From Rhizobiales bacterium 65-79 (GTDB taxonomy: Bacteria; Pseudomonadota; Alphaproteobacteria; Rhizobiales; Rhizobiaceae), in contig MKRJ01000046.1 of NCBI GenBank assembly GCA_001896885.1, positions 141,788 through 205,787 on the forward strand: DNA of 64,000 nucleotides. Direction: 5' to 3'. How positions within the stretch are numbered: position 1 is the first letter of the stretch; every line of letters begins with the position of its first letter. Positions 1 to 7,620 of the stretch are shown piece by piece. The notes beneath the pieces are model-generated. The model saw only the letters and a list, made by a program, of their open reading frames with translations. It was not told where the DNA came from and did not search any database. Both the position numbers and the translations under genes were made by a program.

Positions 1-637
1 CCTCGGCGAGCGTGTCCTGCGCCTGGCGGGACTTGCGCCTGACAGAGCGGCCGAAGGCGATTAGCGGCACGACGATGACGGGGATGGCGACGATCACCAG
101 TCCCGACAGCTTCGGGCTCGTATAGAGCATCATTATGAGGGCGCCGACGCTGAGGATGATGTTGCGCAGCGCCACCGATGCCGTCGGGCCGACGGCGGAT
201 TTTATCTGGGTCGTGTCGGCCGTCAGCCTCGAAACGATCTCGCCCGATTGCGCCCGGTCGAAGAAGGACGCCGACAGCCGGGTGACATGGGTGAAAACGT
301 CGCGCCTGAGATCGGCGACCACGCGCTCGCCGAGCGTGATGACGAAGTAGTAGCGGCCCGCCGAGGCGAGCGCCAGCACCGCCGCGATCCCGATCAGCGC
401 CGCGAAATAATCGGCGATGAAGGTGCTGTCGGAATGCGTGAAGCCCCTGTCGATCATGCGTCGCACCGCAAGCGGCAGAGACAGCGTCGTCGCCGCCGCC
501 AGCACCAGGAAGAACAGTGCCCCGGCCACCTTGGCCTTGTAGCGCGCCAGGTAGGGCGCAAGCCTCCTCAGCGGCTTCAGCGACCGGCGGCGTCGTTCCT
601 GTTCATCGGCCGATGCGTCGGATTTCGCGTCCGCCAT
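1..637 (-). CDS. ABC exporter half-transporter, N-terminal part (runs off left edge)
   Basis: Only the first 212 codons are in the window, read leftward from ATG at 637 (product begins MADAKSD). A charged head of about 30 residues is followed by hydrophobic segments near residues 36-56, 78-98 and 155-195. The stretch FFDRAQSGEIVSRLTADT is typical of the transmembrane domain of type I ABC exporters (MsbA-like fused permease/ATPase half-transporters). The nucleotide-binding domain should lie beyond the left edge, so neither the Walker motifs nor the substrate can be judged. It is divergent from the L31 gene. The exporter class is fairly sure; the substrate is unknown. Confidence 0.85.
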   Translation of the reverse strand, partial: MADAKSDASADEQERRRRSLKPLRRLAPYLARYKAKVAGALFFLVLAAATTLSLPLAVRRMIDRGFTHSDSTFIADYFAALIGIAAVLALASAGRYYFVITLGERVVADLRRDVFTHVTRLSASFFDRAQSGEIVSRLTADTTQIKSAVGPTASVALRNIILSVGALIMMLYTSPKLSGLVIVAIPVIVVPLIAFGRSVRRKSRQAQDTLAE

Positions 638-815
638 GTCTCTTTCGGCTCCGTCTTCATTCGCCGTGCGGGTGATCTTGTGCCAGGAGGCCGGCTGATG
701 TATAGGCGGCGCCGACCCTTCGAAGGCCGTAGCCCTCAATGGCTGCGGCTTCAAGTTTTGACCACTGGGCGACATCGCCGCAGGCATCGGCGCCCGCAGA
801 ACCCGGATAGAGACG

Positions 816-1037
816 ATGAAAGCCGACACCCATCCCGACTACCACACGATCAAGGTCATCATGACCGACGGCACCGAATACGAGACCCGCTCGACTTGGG
901 GCAAGGAAGGCGACACGCTGCATCTCGACATTGACCCGACCACGCATCCGGCCTGGACCGGCGGCCAGCAGACGCTGCTCGACCGCGGCGGCCGCCTGTC
1001 GAAGTTCAAGAAGCGCTACGAAGGCCTCGGCATCTGA
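816..1037 (+). CDS. rpmE: 50S ribosomal protein L31
   Basis: The 73-residue product ([10 protein letters not shown]... KKRYEGLGI) matches bacterial L31 of the alphaproteobacterial type in length and sequence, including the conserved HPAWTG segment near the middle. The zinc-binding cysteines of zinc-type L31 are absent, as is usual in this group. L31 sits at the central protuberance and bridges the subunits. The gene is monocistronic: it faces away from the ABC exporter and is followed 19 bp downstream by a strong intrinsic terminator. Confidence 0.97.
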   Translation: MKADTHPDYHTIKVIMTDGTEYETRSTWGKEGDTLHLDIDPTTHPAWTGGQQTLLDRGGRLSKFKKRYEGLGI

Positions 1038-1056
1038 GCCGCTCTTCATATTCAGC

Positions 1057-1085
1057 GAAAACCCGCCCTCGTGGCGGGTTTTTTG
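1057..1085 (+). terminator. Rho-independent terminator of rpmE
   Basis: An AAAACCCGCC arm and a GGCGGGTTTT arm flank a short loop and are followed by a T run. It lies 19 bp past the rpmE stop codon. Confidence 0.92.
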
Positions 1086-1175
1086 TTGGTGCATATGCGG
1101 CACTTGGCGGGGGAACCAAAGCCCGTCTCGGCCATTGGCCTGCCGAAGGGAGCACTAACCGAAGGAGACGCTCCT

Positions 1176-1511
1176 ATGAGACGGCACTCCCTATTCCCGC
1201 TGGGCGGCCTGGCAGCCATTGCGATGACATTGGCGGCCGGCCCCGTTTTGGCGGCAGGCCCGGCGAAGCCGAACCAAAATGATCAGTCCCGATCCACGCA
1301 GGAAAACTGCCAGGCACGGCCCGACCAGAAGAAATCGGACCAGTCGGGCGACAAGACCGGATCGATCACCAGGAAGCTCGGCAAATGCGGCGGCGTACTG
1401 CAGCCCCCGGATGTGAACGATCAGGGACTGGTGAAGCCGGCGCCCGACACCGGCGAAATGCCGGTCATCAAGCCGGGCCAGGTGCCCGAGCAGACGCCGA
1501 AGCAGGAATAG
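1176..1511 (+). CDS. Small exported protein of unknown function
   Basis: ATG at 1176 is chosen because GGAG lies 8-11 bases upstream and because it places a signal peptide (MRRHSLFPLGG... then AAGPVLAAGPA, likely cut after VLA near residue 26) at the N-terminus; an in-frame ATG at 1071 lies inside the rpmE terminator. The mature part is about 85 residues, very hydrophilic and rich in Gln, Lys, Pro and Asp, with two cysteines (in ENCQAR and GKCGG) that could form a disulfide in the periplasm. I do not recognise a family. Its position behind the L31 terminator suggests its own promoter. Confidence 0.7.
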   Translation: MRRHSLFPLGGLAAIAMTLAAGPVLAAGPAKPNQNDQSRSTQENCQARPDQKKSDQSGDKTGSITRKLGKCGGVLQPPDVNDQGLVKPAPDTGEMPVIKPGQVPEQTPKQE

Positions 1512-1523
1512 CGGTATTTCCGT

Positions 1524-1694
1524 GCGTCCTTCGAGGCTCACCCTTCGGGTTCGCACCTCAGGATGAGGAGCGCTGGCGCTCGTCATCCCGAACTATTGTA
1601 CCCAGCATGGCTTTCTCGCCTGCGGACCTTGGCACCGACGAAACAGCACCGAACTCCCTCATCCTGAGGTGCGAGCGCAGCGAGCCTTAAAGAA
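1524..1694. repeat. Inverted pair of CCTCAGGATGAGG-type intergenic repeats
   Basis: The arm at about 1528-1570 (CTTCGAGGCTCACCC, then GCACCTCAGGATGAGGAG) recurs in reverse complement at about 1656-1694 (CTCATCCTGAGGTGCGAG, then CGAGCCTTAAAG). The two copies bracket an 85-bp spacer that fills the space between the exported protein and the convergent SelT-like gene. Confidence 0.75.
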
Positions 1695-1701
1695 CGCTTG
1701 G

Positions 1702-1998
1702 TTATCCGTCTTTCTTCGAGTTCCGTTCCGCGTGCCCGAGATCGCGCTCGGGATCGATCACGTCGCGCACGAGTTGCTTCAGCCGCGCGGCGTCCGGAAA
1801 GCCGCCGTCGCGCTTGCGCTCCCAGACGAGAACGCCGTCACAGGAAATTTCGAACACACCGCCGGTGCCGGGGACCAGCGCCACCTTGCCGAGGTCGGTG
1901 CCGAAGGTGGAGAGCAGTTCCTGCGCCATCCAGCCGGCCCGCAGCAGCCACTGGCATTGCGTGCAATAGGTGATGGAGACGACCGGTTCTCTTGTCAT
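1702..1998 (-). CDS. SelT/SelW/SelH-family (Rdx) protein
   Basis: The 98-residue product has the short thioredoxin-like Rdx fold signature: an N-terminal strand VSITYCTQCQW with a CxxC motif, a central GTGGVFEISCDGVLVWERK segment and a FPDAARLKQLVRDVI helix. Members are presumed redox proteins; bacterial ones carry Cys where eukaryotes may have selenocysteine, as here (YCTQC). The Lys/Asp-rich tail (DLGHAERNSKKDG) is not part of the fold. It follows the RDD gene by 13 bp on the same strand, so the two are probably co-transcribed. Family assignment is good; cellular function is not known. Confidence 0.88.
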   Translation of the reverse strand: MTREPVVSITYCTQCQWLLRAGWMAQELLSTFGTDLGKVALVPGTGGVFEISCDGVLVWERKRDGGFPDAARLKQLVRDVIDPERDLGHAERNSKKDG

Positions 1999-2011
1999 GG
2001 TCAGTTCATAA

Positions 2012-2785
2012 CTATCGAGCGCGAATTACGACTGTCCCGGCCAGCACATCGTTGACAGGATCGCGCTTTCGGCAAACCGCGACCACCATCCATAGCAGCC
2101 ACAAAAGCCCCAGGAAACCTGCTCCGTAAGAGCTTGCCAGATAAATTGGCGAACCGACCAGACGATCGAGGGAGTCAAGGTCCTTGTTGCGTAGAAGAAA
2201 AAACACCTGAACAAGCAACGACGGTATAACTGCCGCAAATATTAGCAGGTAGCGGCCGAAAGCCTTCGCAATGGGGACCCCCGGTCGATCGGGCGTCCTG
2301 GCGTCGGCAACACGGATCGACATCAGCCGTTTACCAAGCCCCGCACCCGTTCGAACCTCGAAGAAAAGCAAATAGCAAAAGAGGAGCATAAGGGCTGCCC
2401 AACCGACATCGTGTCCGGGGCGATCCGTCAATTGACCGTCGGCGTCAAGCCAGAAAGTCTCGGACACGCCTTTGGTAACGATATCTCCGGGCGTAACGCG
2501 GCTGACAATCAAGACACGTGACGTGTCCAAGCCAAATAAAGACTTGCGGCAATCCACGACGCCTGTGGGATTCGAGATCACGGTCTGCAAGCCGACAGGA
2601 AAGGTGGTCGCAACACAATTCTGTGCTTCAATCCCAAAATTCCCCTGGATTTCCCCATTCGTCCAGAAAAACAGCAATGCAACCAGTAACTGGGCAGGAA
2701 GCAGTATGATCAGGGAATCTACCGCCAGCGCAACAGCGCGCCTCCAGAATCCAGCACGAGGCGATACCGCCGCTTGGTCGTCCAT
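2012..2785 (-). CDS. RDD-family integral membrane protein
   Basis: The 257-residue product opens with the RDD signature region (GFWRRAVALAVDSLIILLPAQ). Membrane segments lie near residues 21-43, 125-145, 180-205 and 220-245, and there is a second conserved block RTGAGLGKRLMSIRVAD. An extracytoplasmic loop of about 75 residues (roughly 50-120) with two cysteines separates the first two membrane segments, longer than in minimal RDD proteins. RDD proteins are proposed transporters. A GGGGGA ribosome-binding site precedes ATG at 2785. GC is visibly lower than in the neighbours, which hints at separate acquisition. Confidence 0.8.
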   Translation of the reverse strand: MDDQAAVSPRAGFWRRAVALAVDSLIILLPAQLLVALLFFWTNGEIQGNFGIEAQNCVATTFPVGLQTVISNPTGVVDCRKSLFGLDTSRVLIVSRVTPGDIVTKGVSETFWLDADGQLTDRPGHDVGWAALMLLFCYLLFFEVRTGAGLGKRLMSIRVADARTPDRPGVPIAKAFGRYLLIFAAVIPSLLVQVFFLLRNKDLDSLDRLVGSPIYLASSYGAGFLGLLWLLWMVVAVCRKRDPVNDVLAGTVVIRAR

Positions 2786-2868
2786 GAATATCCCCCGATC
2801 CCGGAGCGATCATGACCGAGATTGGAGCGGCTGGCAATTTCAAGTTGAATGGTCGTGGCGATGCGTGC

Positions 2869-3618
2869 TCACGCCGCCGAGAGCTTCGCCATGGTTTCGT
2901 CGTCTACCTCGAAATTGGCATAGACGTTCTGCACGTCGTCGTCGTCTTCCAGAACCGAGACGAGCTTCAGGAGCGACTGCGCCCGCTCCTCGTCGACGGG
3001 CACGTTGTTCTGCGGCTTCCAGATGGTCTTGACCGACTCGGCCTCGCCGAGTGTAGCCTCGAGCGCCTTGGAAACCTCGCCGATATTGCCGAAGGCGCAG
3101 AGGATCGTGTGCCCCTCCTCGTCGGACTGCACGTCGTCGGCGCCGGCCTCGATCGCCGCGTCCATCACCTTCTCGGCGTCGCCGGCATCCGCCGGATAGA
3201 CGATTTCGCCGACCCTGCCCCACATGAAGGAGACCGAGTTCGTCTCCCCGAGCGCGCCGCCGGCCTTGGTGAAGGCCGCGCGCACGTTGGAGGCGGTGCG
3301 GTTGCGGTTGTCGGTCAGCGCCTCGACGATGACGGCGACGCCGCCCGGCCCGTAGCCCTCGTAGCGGACTTCCTCGTAGTTCTCGGTGTCGCCGCCGGCG
3401 GCCTTGTTGATGGCGCGCTGGATGTTGTCCTTGGGCATGGACTGCGCCTTGGCGGCGAGCACGGCGAGCCTCAGCCTCGGGTTCATGTCGGGGTCCGGCG
3501 TGCCGAGCTTCGCGGCGACGGTGATCTCGCGCGCGAGCTTGGAAAACATCTTCGACTTGACCGCATCCTGGCGGCCCTTGCGATGCATGATGTTCTTGAA
3601 CTGTGAATGGCCGGCCAT
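2869..3618 (-). CDS. YebC/PmpR-family DNA-binding regulator or translation factor
   Basis: The 249-residue product begins [18 protein letters not shown], the hallmark start of the YebC/TACO1 family, and has the family blocks [21 protein letters not shown] and [17 protein letters not shown] at 3618 is the conserved start; an upstream in-frame start at 3705 would add 29 unrelated residues encoded partly by a repeat. YebC proteins are described both as transcription regulators and as helpers of polyproline translation. Length is normal. The gene stands alone between RDD and TerC on the same strand. Confidence 0.95.
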   Translation of the reverse strand: MAGHSQFKNIMHRKGRQDAVKSKMFSKLAREITVAAKLGTPDPDMNPRLRLAVLAAKAQSMPKDNIQRAINKAAGGDTENYEEVRYEGYGPGGVAVIVEALTDNRNRTASNVRAAFTKAGGALGETNSVSFMWGRVGEIVYPADAGDAEKVMDAAIEAGADDVQSDEEGHTILCAFGNIGEVSKALEATLGEAESVKTIWKPQNNVPVDEERAQSLLKLVSVLEDDDDVQNVYANFEVDDETMAKLSAA

Positions 3619-3679
3619 GGCGCCTCTTGTAGCCCTGCTAATGCTGGATGGAACGGCGCGCCTTATAGCGGGCCGAAGC

Positions 3680-3768
3680 GGCAATAGGCAATCGGCATTC
3701 GGCAACAGGGAGCGGCGGCCGCCCTATCAGGGAACCCGACTGCCGATCTGCCGAATGCCTATTGCCGG
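3680..3768. repeat. Quasi-palindromic repeat at the 3' end of the TerC gene
   Basis: GGCAATAGGCAATCGGCATT at 3680-3699 faces TGCCGAATGCCTATTGCCGG at 3749-3768, giving a long imperfect hairpin. The second arm runs into the TerC reading frame and supplies its last two codons and its TAG stop (3759-3761). A sister element lies at 4591-4712. Confidence 0.8.
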
Positions 3769-4520
3769 CTCTTCCTTCTCTTCCTCGCCATCATGTTCAG
3801 CCCCTCGACCAGCGCCGAGAAGGCCATGGCCGTATAGATGTAACCCTTGGGCACGTGATAGCCGAAGCCGTCGGCGATCAGCGTCATGCCGATCATGAGC
3901 AGGAAGCCGAGCGCCAGCATGACGATGGTCGGGTTCGCCGCGATGAACTTCGACAGCGGTTCGGCGGCGATGAGCATCGTCACGACGGCACAGATCACCG
4001 CGATGAACATGATCGCGATATGGTCGGTCATGCCGACCGCCGTGATGATGGAATCGATCGAGAAGACGATGTCGAGCAGCAGGATCTGGAAGATCGCCGC
4101 GCCCATCGACATCGACACCTGGCCGGTTATGTCGCTGCCCTTCTCCTCATGGCCTTCCGTGTCGACGGCATGATGGATCTCCCGCGTCGCCTTCCAGACG
4201 AGGAACAGGCCGCCAGCCACGAGGATGATATCGCGCCACGAGAAGCCGTGCCCGAACGCCGTGAAGATCGGCGTCGTCAACTGCACGATGATGGAGATGG
4301 TGAAGAGAAGCGCCAGCCTGAGGATCAGCGCCAGGCTGATGCCGAGCCGCCGCGCCTTCTTCTGCTGCGCCGCCGGCAGTTTGTTGGTCAGGATGGAGAT
4401 GAAGATGAGATTGTCGATGCCAAGCACGATCTCCATGACCACCAGCGTGGCCAGCGCCGCCCATGCGCTCGGATCGGAGATGAAGGAGAGATGGGGCGTA
4501 AGCTGGTCCAGAAGGGCCAT
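3759..4520 (-). CDS. TerC-family integral membrane protein
   Basis: The 253-residue product has about seven hydrophobic segments and the TerC signature acidic motifs in membrane helices: [14 protein letters not shown] near residue 30 and [14 protein letters not shown] near residue 150, each with the conserved Asp/Asn that may bind metal. A Lys/Arg-rich tail ([11 protein letters not shown]) ends the protein. TerC proteins are linked to tellurite resistance and, in characterised members, to manganese export. The stop codon lies inside a repeat arm, so the tail may be a recent alteration. Confidence 0.92.
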   Translation of the reverse strand: MALLDQLTPHLSFISDPSAWAALATLVVMEIVLGIDNLIFISILTNKLPAAQQKKARRLGISLALILRLALLFTISIIVQLTTPIFTAFGHGFSWRDIILVAGGLFLVWKATREIHHAVDTEGHEEKGSDITGQVSMSMGAAIFQILLLDIVFSIDSIITAVGMTDHIAIMFIAVICAVVTMLIAAEPLSKFIAANPTIVMLALGFLLMIGMTLIADGFGYHVPKGYIYTAMAFSALVEGLNMMARKRRKSRQ

Positions 4521-4590
4521 GGGCCGGCAGGTCTCCGTAAAAGGTCCGGGCTCAGGTAGGGAGGCGCCGGCGCGGCGTCAACCGCTGGCT

Positions 4591-4712
4591 TAGGCAGTCG
4601 GCATTCGGCAATAGGCAGTTGGAAGACGGGTGGAGTTTAACGAAGGAAACAGCCGCTCTGCCGACAACCCACCCCCGGGCATCAGCTACCGAATGCCGAC
4701 TGCCTATTGCCG
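4591..4712. repeat. Second quasi-palindromic repeat, between TerC and the phosphodiesterase gene
   Basis: TAGGCAGTCGGCATTCGGCA at 4591-4610, continuing into a partial second unit ATAGGCAG, is mirrored by CTACCGAATGCCGACTGCCT at 4686-4705 and ATTGCC. The unit is the same as at 3680-3768. The arms pair over about 23 bp around a 70-base spacer and end 5 bp from the stop codon of the next gene. Confidence 0.8.
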
Positions 4713-4716
4713 TCTT

Positions 4717-5541
4717 CTATTTCCAGAACGCCGGCACCGTCTCCTCCAGCCGCGGCCCGAGCCTGAGCGGCGCGATCTTCTCCGCCAGCCCCGTGCGGTC
4801 CGATATCTCGACGCCGAGGCCGCAGATCGTGGCGGGGCCGTTGGCCGCCTCGAAACGACCCTTCGGCACCTTGGAAAGGAAACGGTTGAGCGGCTCGTCC
4901 CAGTTCATGCCGATCGAGGAATCATAGTCTCCGCACATTCCGGCATCCGACAGGAAGCCCGTGCCGCCGGTCAGGATCTGGTGGTCCGCCGTCGGCTGAT
5001 GCGTATGCGTGCCGACGACGAGGCTGACGCGCCCGTCCACGAAATGGGCGAAGCACGACTTTTCCGAGGTCGCCTCGGCATGGAAATCGATGACGATCGC
5101 ATCCGCCTGGACCCCGAGCGGGCAGGCTTCGAGCTCCGCCTCGGCCGACTGGAACGGGTCGTCGAGTTCCGGCTGCATGAAGAGCCGCCCCATGATGTTC
5201 GAGACCATGACCCGCGCGCCGTTCTTCGCCACATAGACGCCCGAGCCGCGGCCCGGCGTGCCCTTGGGAAAATTAGCCGGCCTCAGGAAGCGCTCCTCGC
5301 GCGGCGCGAATTCGAGCGCCTCGCGCTGGTTCCACACATGGTTGCCGGTGGTGACCACATCCGCGCCGGCTTCCAGCGTGGTATGGAAAATCTCCTCGGT
5401 GATGCCGAAGCCGCCGGCGGCGTTCTCGCCGTTGACGATGACGAAGTCGAGATTGAAGTCGGATCTGAGGCCGGGGAGCTGTTCATAGACCGCCATGCGG
5501 CCCGTCCTGCCAACCATGTCGCCGAGAAAGAGAAGCCGCAT
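4717..5541 (-). CDS. YmdB-type (TIGR00282) metallophosphoesterase
   Basis: The 274-residue product starts MRLLFLGDMVGRTGR and carries the calcineurin-like phosphoesterase motifs in order: GDMVG, NGENAAGGFG, TTGNHVWNQRE, DFHAEATSEK and VGTHTHQPTAD. This set matches the YmdB family, whose Bacillus member hydrolyses 2',3'-cyclic nucleotides. ATG at 5541 is the conserved start; upstream in-frame codons give no family sequence. It lies 65 bp behind the 5-formyl-THF cyclo-ligase gene on the same strand, a common neighbour pair in Rhizobiales. Confidence 0.93.
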   Translation of the reverse strand: MRLLFLGDMVGRTGRMAVYEQLPGLRSDFNLDFVIVNGENAAGGFGITEEIFHTTLEAGADVVTTGNHVWNQREALEFAPREERFLRPANFPKGTPGRGSGVYVAKNGARVMVSNIMGRLFMQPELDDPFQSAEAELEACPLGVQADAIVIDFHAEATSEKSCFAHFVDGRVSLVVGTHTHQPTADHQILTGGTGFLSDAGMCGDYDSSIGMNWDEPLNRFLSKVPKGRFEAANGPATICGLGVEISDRTGLAEKIAPLRLGPRLEETVPAFWK

Positions 5542-5606
5542 CGAACCTGCCGGGCTGGAATGAACGACCGGGCGGAGATTCCGCGCCGTGATGGAGGAAT
5601 TCTCTA

Positions 5607-6188
5607 TCAGCCGCCTTCGAAATGGCGCAAGCCGCTTTCGGTCAGCACGGATTCGAGGCGGATGTCGTGTGCTTCGTCCGGTACGGCCGCCACCTCCTGG
5701 CAATCGAAGGCGACGCCTATGAGCCGCGGCGCATGGCCTTTCGCCCGCAGCCGTTCGATCGCCCGATCGTAATAGCCGCCGCCATAACCGATGCGATGCC
5801 CGCGCGCGTCGAAGGCGGCGAGCGGCACCAGCATCAGTATCGGATCGAGGATCTCCGCCTCTTCACCCGGCCCTGCCGTGCCGAAGCCCATATCGACCAA
5901 TGGCGCGCCGCGCACGAGTTCGCGGAAGACGATCGTCTCGCGGTCAAGGATCGCCGGCAGGGCGAGCCGAGCGCCTTGTTCGCGCAGCGCGAACATCAGC
6001 GGCCGGACATCGACTTCGGATTTGATCGGCCAGAAGCCGGAGACGATGCTGCCCGGCGCGACGCCGATTGCGGCGGCGCATTCCGCCATGCCCAGCGCCG
6101 CCTCGATGCGCCATGGCGGATCGAGCTCGTCCCGCCTTGCCAGCGCCTCACCGCGCAATTGCTTCTTGAGCTCTTTCTGAAAAGTCAT
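5607..6188 (-). CDS. 5-formyltetrahydrofolate cyclo-ligase
   Basis: The 193-residue product has the family pattern: N-terminal KKQLRGEALARRDEL, the substrate-binding FWPIKSEVDVRPLM, and the C-terminal nucleotide/Mg site GHRIGYGGGYYDRAIERL. It converts 5-formyl-THF to 5,10-methenyl-THF with ATP, salvaging folate. In many proteobacteria this gene (ygfA/fau) lies directly behind 6S RNA, and a 6S-like sequence does lie upstream here on the same strand. Length is normal and ATG at 6188 is unambiguous. Confidence 0.95.
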   Translation of the reverse strand: MTFQKELKKQLRGEALARRDELDPPWRIEAALGMAECAAAIGVAPGSIVSGFWPIKSEVDVRPLMFALREQGARLALPAILDRETIVFRELVRGAPLVDMGFGTAGPGEEAEILDPILMLVPLAAFDARGHRIGYGGGYYDRAIERLRAKGHAPRLIGVAFDCQEVAAVPDEAHDIRLESVLTESGLRHFEGG

Positions 6189-6239
6189 GCCGGCAGGTTA
6201 AATGGAGAAACGAAAAGCAAGCTGGCCCGACGAAAAGTG

Positions 6240-6397
6240 GCGATCCACGACGACCGGTGGAGAGGTCGATCCCGGGTGCCTACAAAGTAGGTGGGCGCCG
6301 TGTGTCCGAACCCACGGGTCCGGCCAGGGACAGCTCCCTTGGGATCAATAAGGCCCCGGGGAATGTTACTCCTGCCGCGAAGCGCAGAACGCCGGGA
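6240..6397 (-). ncRNA. ssrS: Probable 6S RNA (approximate ends)
   Basis: The 350-bp space between the cyclo-ligase and MoxR genes holds a GC-rich, highly structured stretch on the cyclo-ligase strand. On that strand three consecutive hairpins are visible: CCAAGGGA/TCCCTGG near 6320-6343, CCGGACCC/GGGTTCGG near 6306-6324, and CCTAC/GTAGG at 6279-6291. A promoter-like pair lies just upstream. 6S RNA immediately upstream of the cyclo-ligase gene is an established arrangement, including in alphaproteobacteria. Ends are estimated from the promoter and the ATG, not measured. Confidence 0.6.
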
Positions 6398-6402
6398 GCA
6401 GA

Positions 6403-6431
6403 TATAGCGCCGGCCTTCTTCCCGCGCCAGT
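6403..6431 (-). promoter_or_regulatory. Promoter candidate for the 6S-like RNA
   Basis: On the minus strand CTGGCG (6426-6431) and CTATAT (6403-6408) are separated by exactly 17 bp. CTATAT matches the rhizobial housekeeping -10 consensus; the -35 is weak. Transcription would start near 6396. Confidence 0.45.
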
Positions 6432-6537
6432 GCGCCGCCGGTTCGCGCATCGATTTTCGGCTGAACTCCCCTGCAGCCTTGCGTCGCGGCGTCCGGCTCC
6501 CTACAGCAGGGCCGGAACAGAGACGGGAATTCCGCTT

Positions 6538-7377
6538 ATGCGTTTCGAAGGAACCTCGGCCTATATCGCCGACAAGGACCTGATGGTGGCCGTGAACGCC
6601 GCGATCGCCCTGGAACGACCGTTGCTGGTCAAGGGCGAGCCAGGCACCGGCAAGACGGAACTCGCCCGGCAGGTGGCCGCCGCGCTCGGGCTCGACCTCA
6701 TCGAATGGCACATCAAGTCGACCACCAAGGCGCAGCAGGGCCTCTACGAATACGATGCCGTGTCGCGCCTGCGCGACAGCCAGCTTGGCGACGAGCGCTT
6801 CAACGATATCCGGAACTACATCAAGCGCGGCAAATTGTGGGACGCCTTCTCGGCGGACCGCAAGGTCGTGCTCCTCATCGACGAGATCGACAAGGCCGAC
6901 ATCGAGTTCCCGAATGACCTCCTGCAGGAACTCGACCGCATGGAGTTCTATGTCTACGAGACAGGCGAGACGATCCGCGCCGCTCACCGGCCGATCGTCA
7001 TCATCACCTCCAACAACGAGAAGGAGCTGCCGGATGCGTTCCTGCGCCGCTGCTTCTTCCACTATATCCGCTTTCCGGACGTTGAGACGCTTCACCGGAT
7101 CGTCGACGTGCACTATCCGGGCATCAAGCAGAACCTGGTGCGCGCCGCGCTGACCCAGTTCTACGAGATCCGCGACGTGCCTGGGCTGAAGAAGAAACCC
7201 TCCACGTCCGAGGCGCTCGACTGGATCAGGCTGCTCGTCTCCGACGACATCCCGCCGGAGGATTTGCGCGGCGATCCGAAGAACGCGCTGCCGAAGCTGC
7301 ACGGCGCGCTTCTGAAGAACGAGCAGGACGTGCACCTCTTCGAGCGCCTCGCCTTCATGGCGAGAAGGCAGGGGTAG
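6538..7377 (+). CDS. MoxR-family AAA+ ATPase
   Basis: The 279-residue product has Walker A (KGEPGTGKTE, near residue 31), Walker B (KVVLLIDEIDKAD, near 101) and a sensor region IVIITSNNEKELPDAFLRRC, the layout of MoxR-type AAA+ ATPases. These act as chaperones, usually with a VWA-domain partner gene next door. No VWA gene follows here; leuC does. ATG at 6538 is chosen because the conserved N-terminus MRFEGTSAYIADKDL starts there and longer versions add Arg-rich non-family sequence overlapping the 6S promoter region. Confidence 0.93.
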   Translation: MRFEGTSAYIADKDLMVAVNAAIALERPLLVKGEPGTGKTELARQVAAALGLDLIEWHIKSTTKAQQGLYEYDAVSRLRDSQLGDERFNDIRNYIKRGKLWDAFSADRKVVLLIDEIDKADIEFPNDLLQELDRMEFYVYETGETIRAAHRPIVIITSNNEKELPDAFLRRCFFHYIRFPDVETLHRIVDVHYPGIKQNLVRAALTQFYEIRDVPGLKKKPSTSEALDWIRLLVSDDIPPEDLRGDPKNALPKLHGALLKNEQDVHLFERLAFMARRQG

Positions 7378-7429
7378 CGCCGGCGCGATTCGATTGCCCG
7401 AAAGGCAAAACATTGCTATGAGCCGGCGC

Positions 7430-7546
7430 ATGGAAGAGCTTTTCGGCAATCCGGCCTACAAGCGTTTCGTTCTGCAGGACCACAAGCGCCTGCCGAGCCG
7501 CTTTGCCGCGCGGATTTCGGGCGCGCTGACGAGCCGCCTATCCTGA
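7430..7546 (+). CDS. Possible small ORF upstream of leuC
   Basis: A 38-codon frame (MEELFGNPAYKRF... SRLS) fills part of the 243-bp gap between the MoxR gene and leuC; ATG at 7418 would add four residues. Composition is plausible for a basic protein, but there is no clear ribosome-binding site and no family I recognise. It has no leucine run, so it is not an obvious leader peptide for leuC. It could equally be a relic of a longer gene. Confidence 0.25.
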   Translation: MEELFGNPAYKRFVLQDHKRLPSRFAARISGALTSRLS

Positions 7547-7620
7547 CCCTAGCTCCCTAGCCAGACCGCCGGCGCCGCGCCGGATCAGCCAAGCCTTCCA
7601 CCAAGCCACGGACAAAGACC

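Noticed and set aside
3680..4712. CRISPR array
   Set aside because: Repeated units are few, inverted and not regularly spaced; no cas genes are present.
7430..7546. leuC leader peptide for attenuation
   Set aside because: No run of leucine codons and no terminator/antiterminator pair was recognised before leuC.
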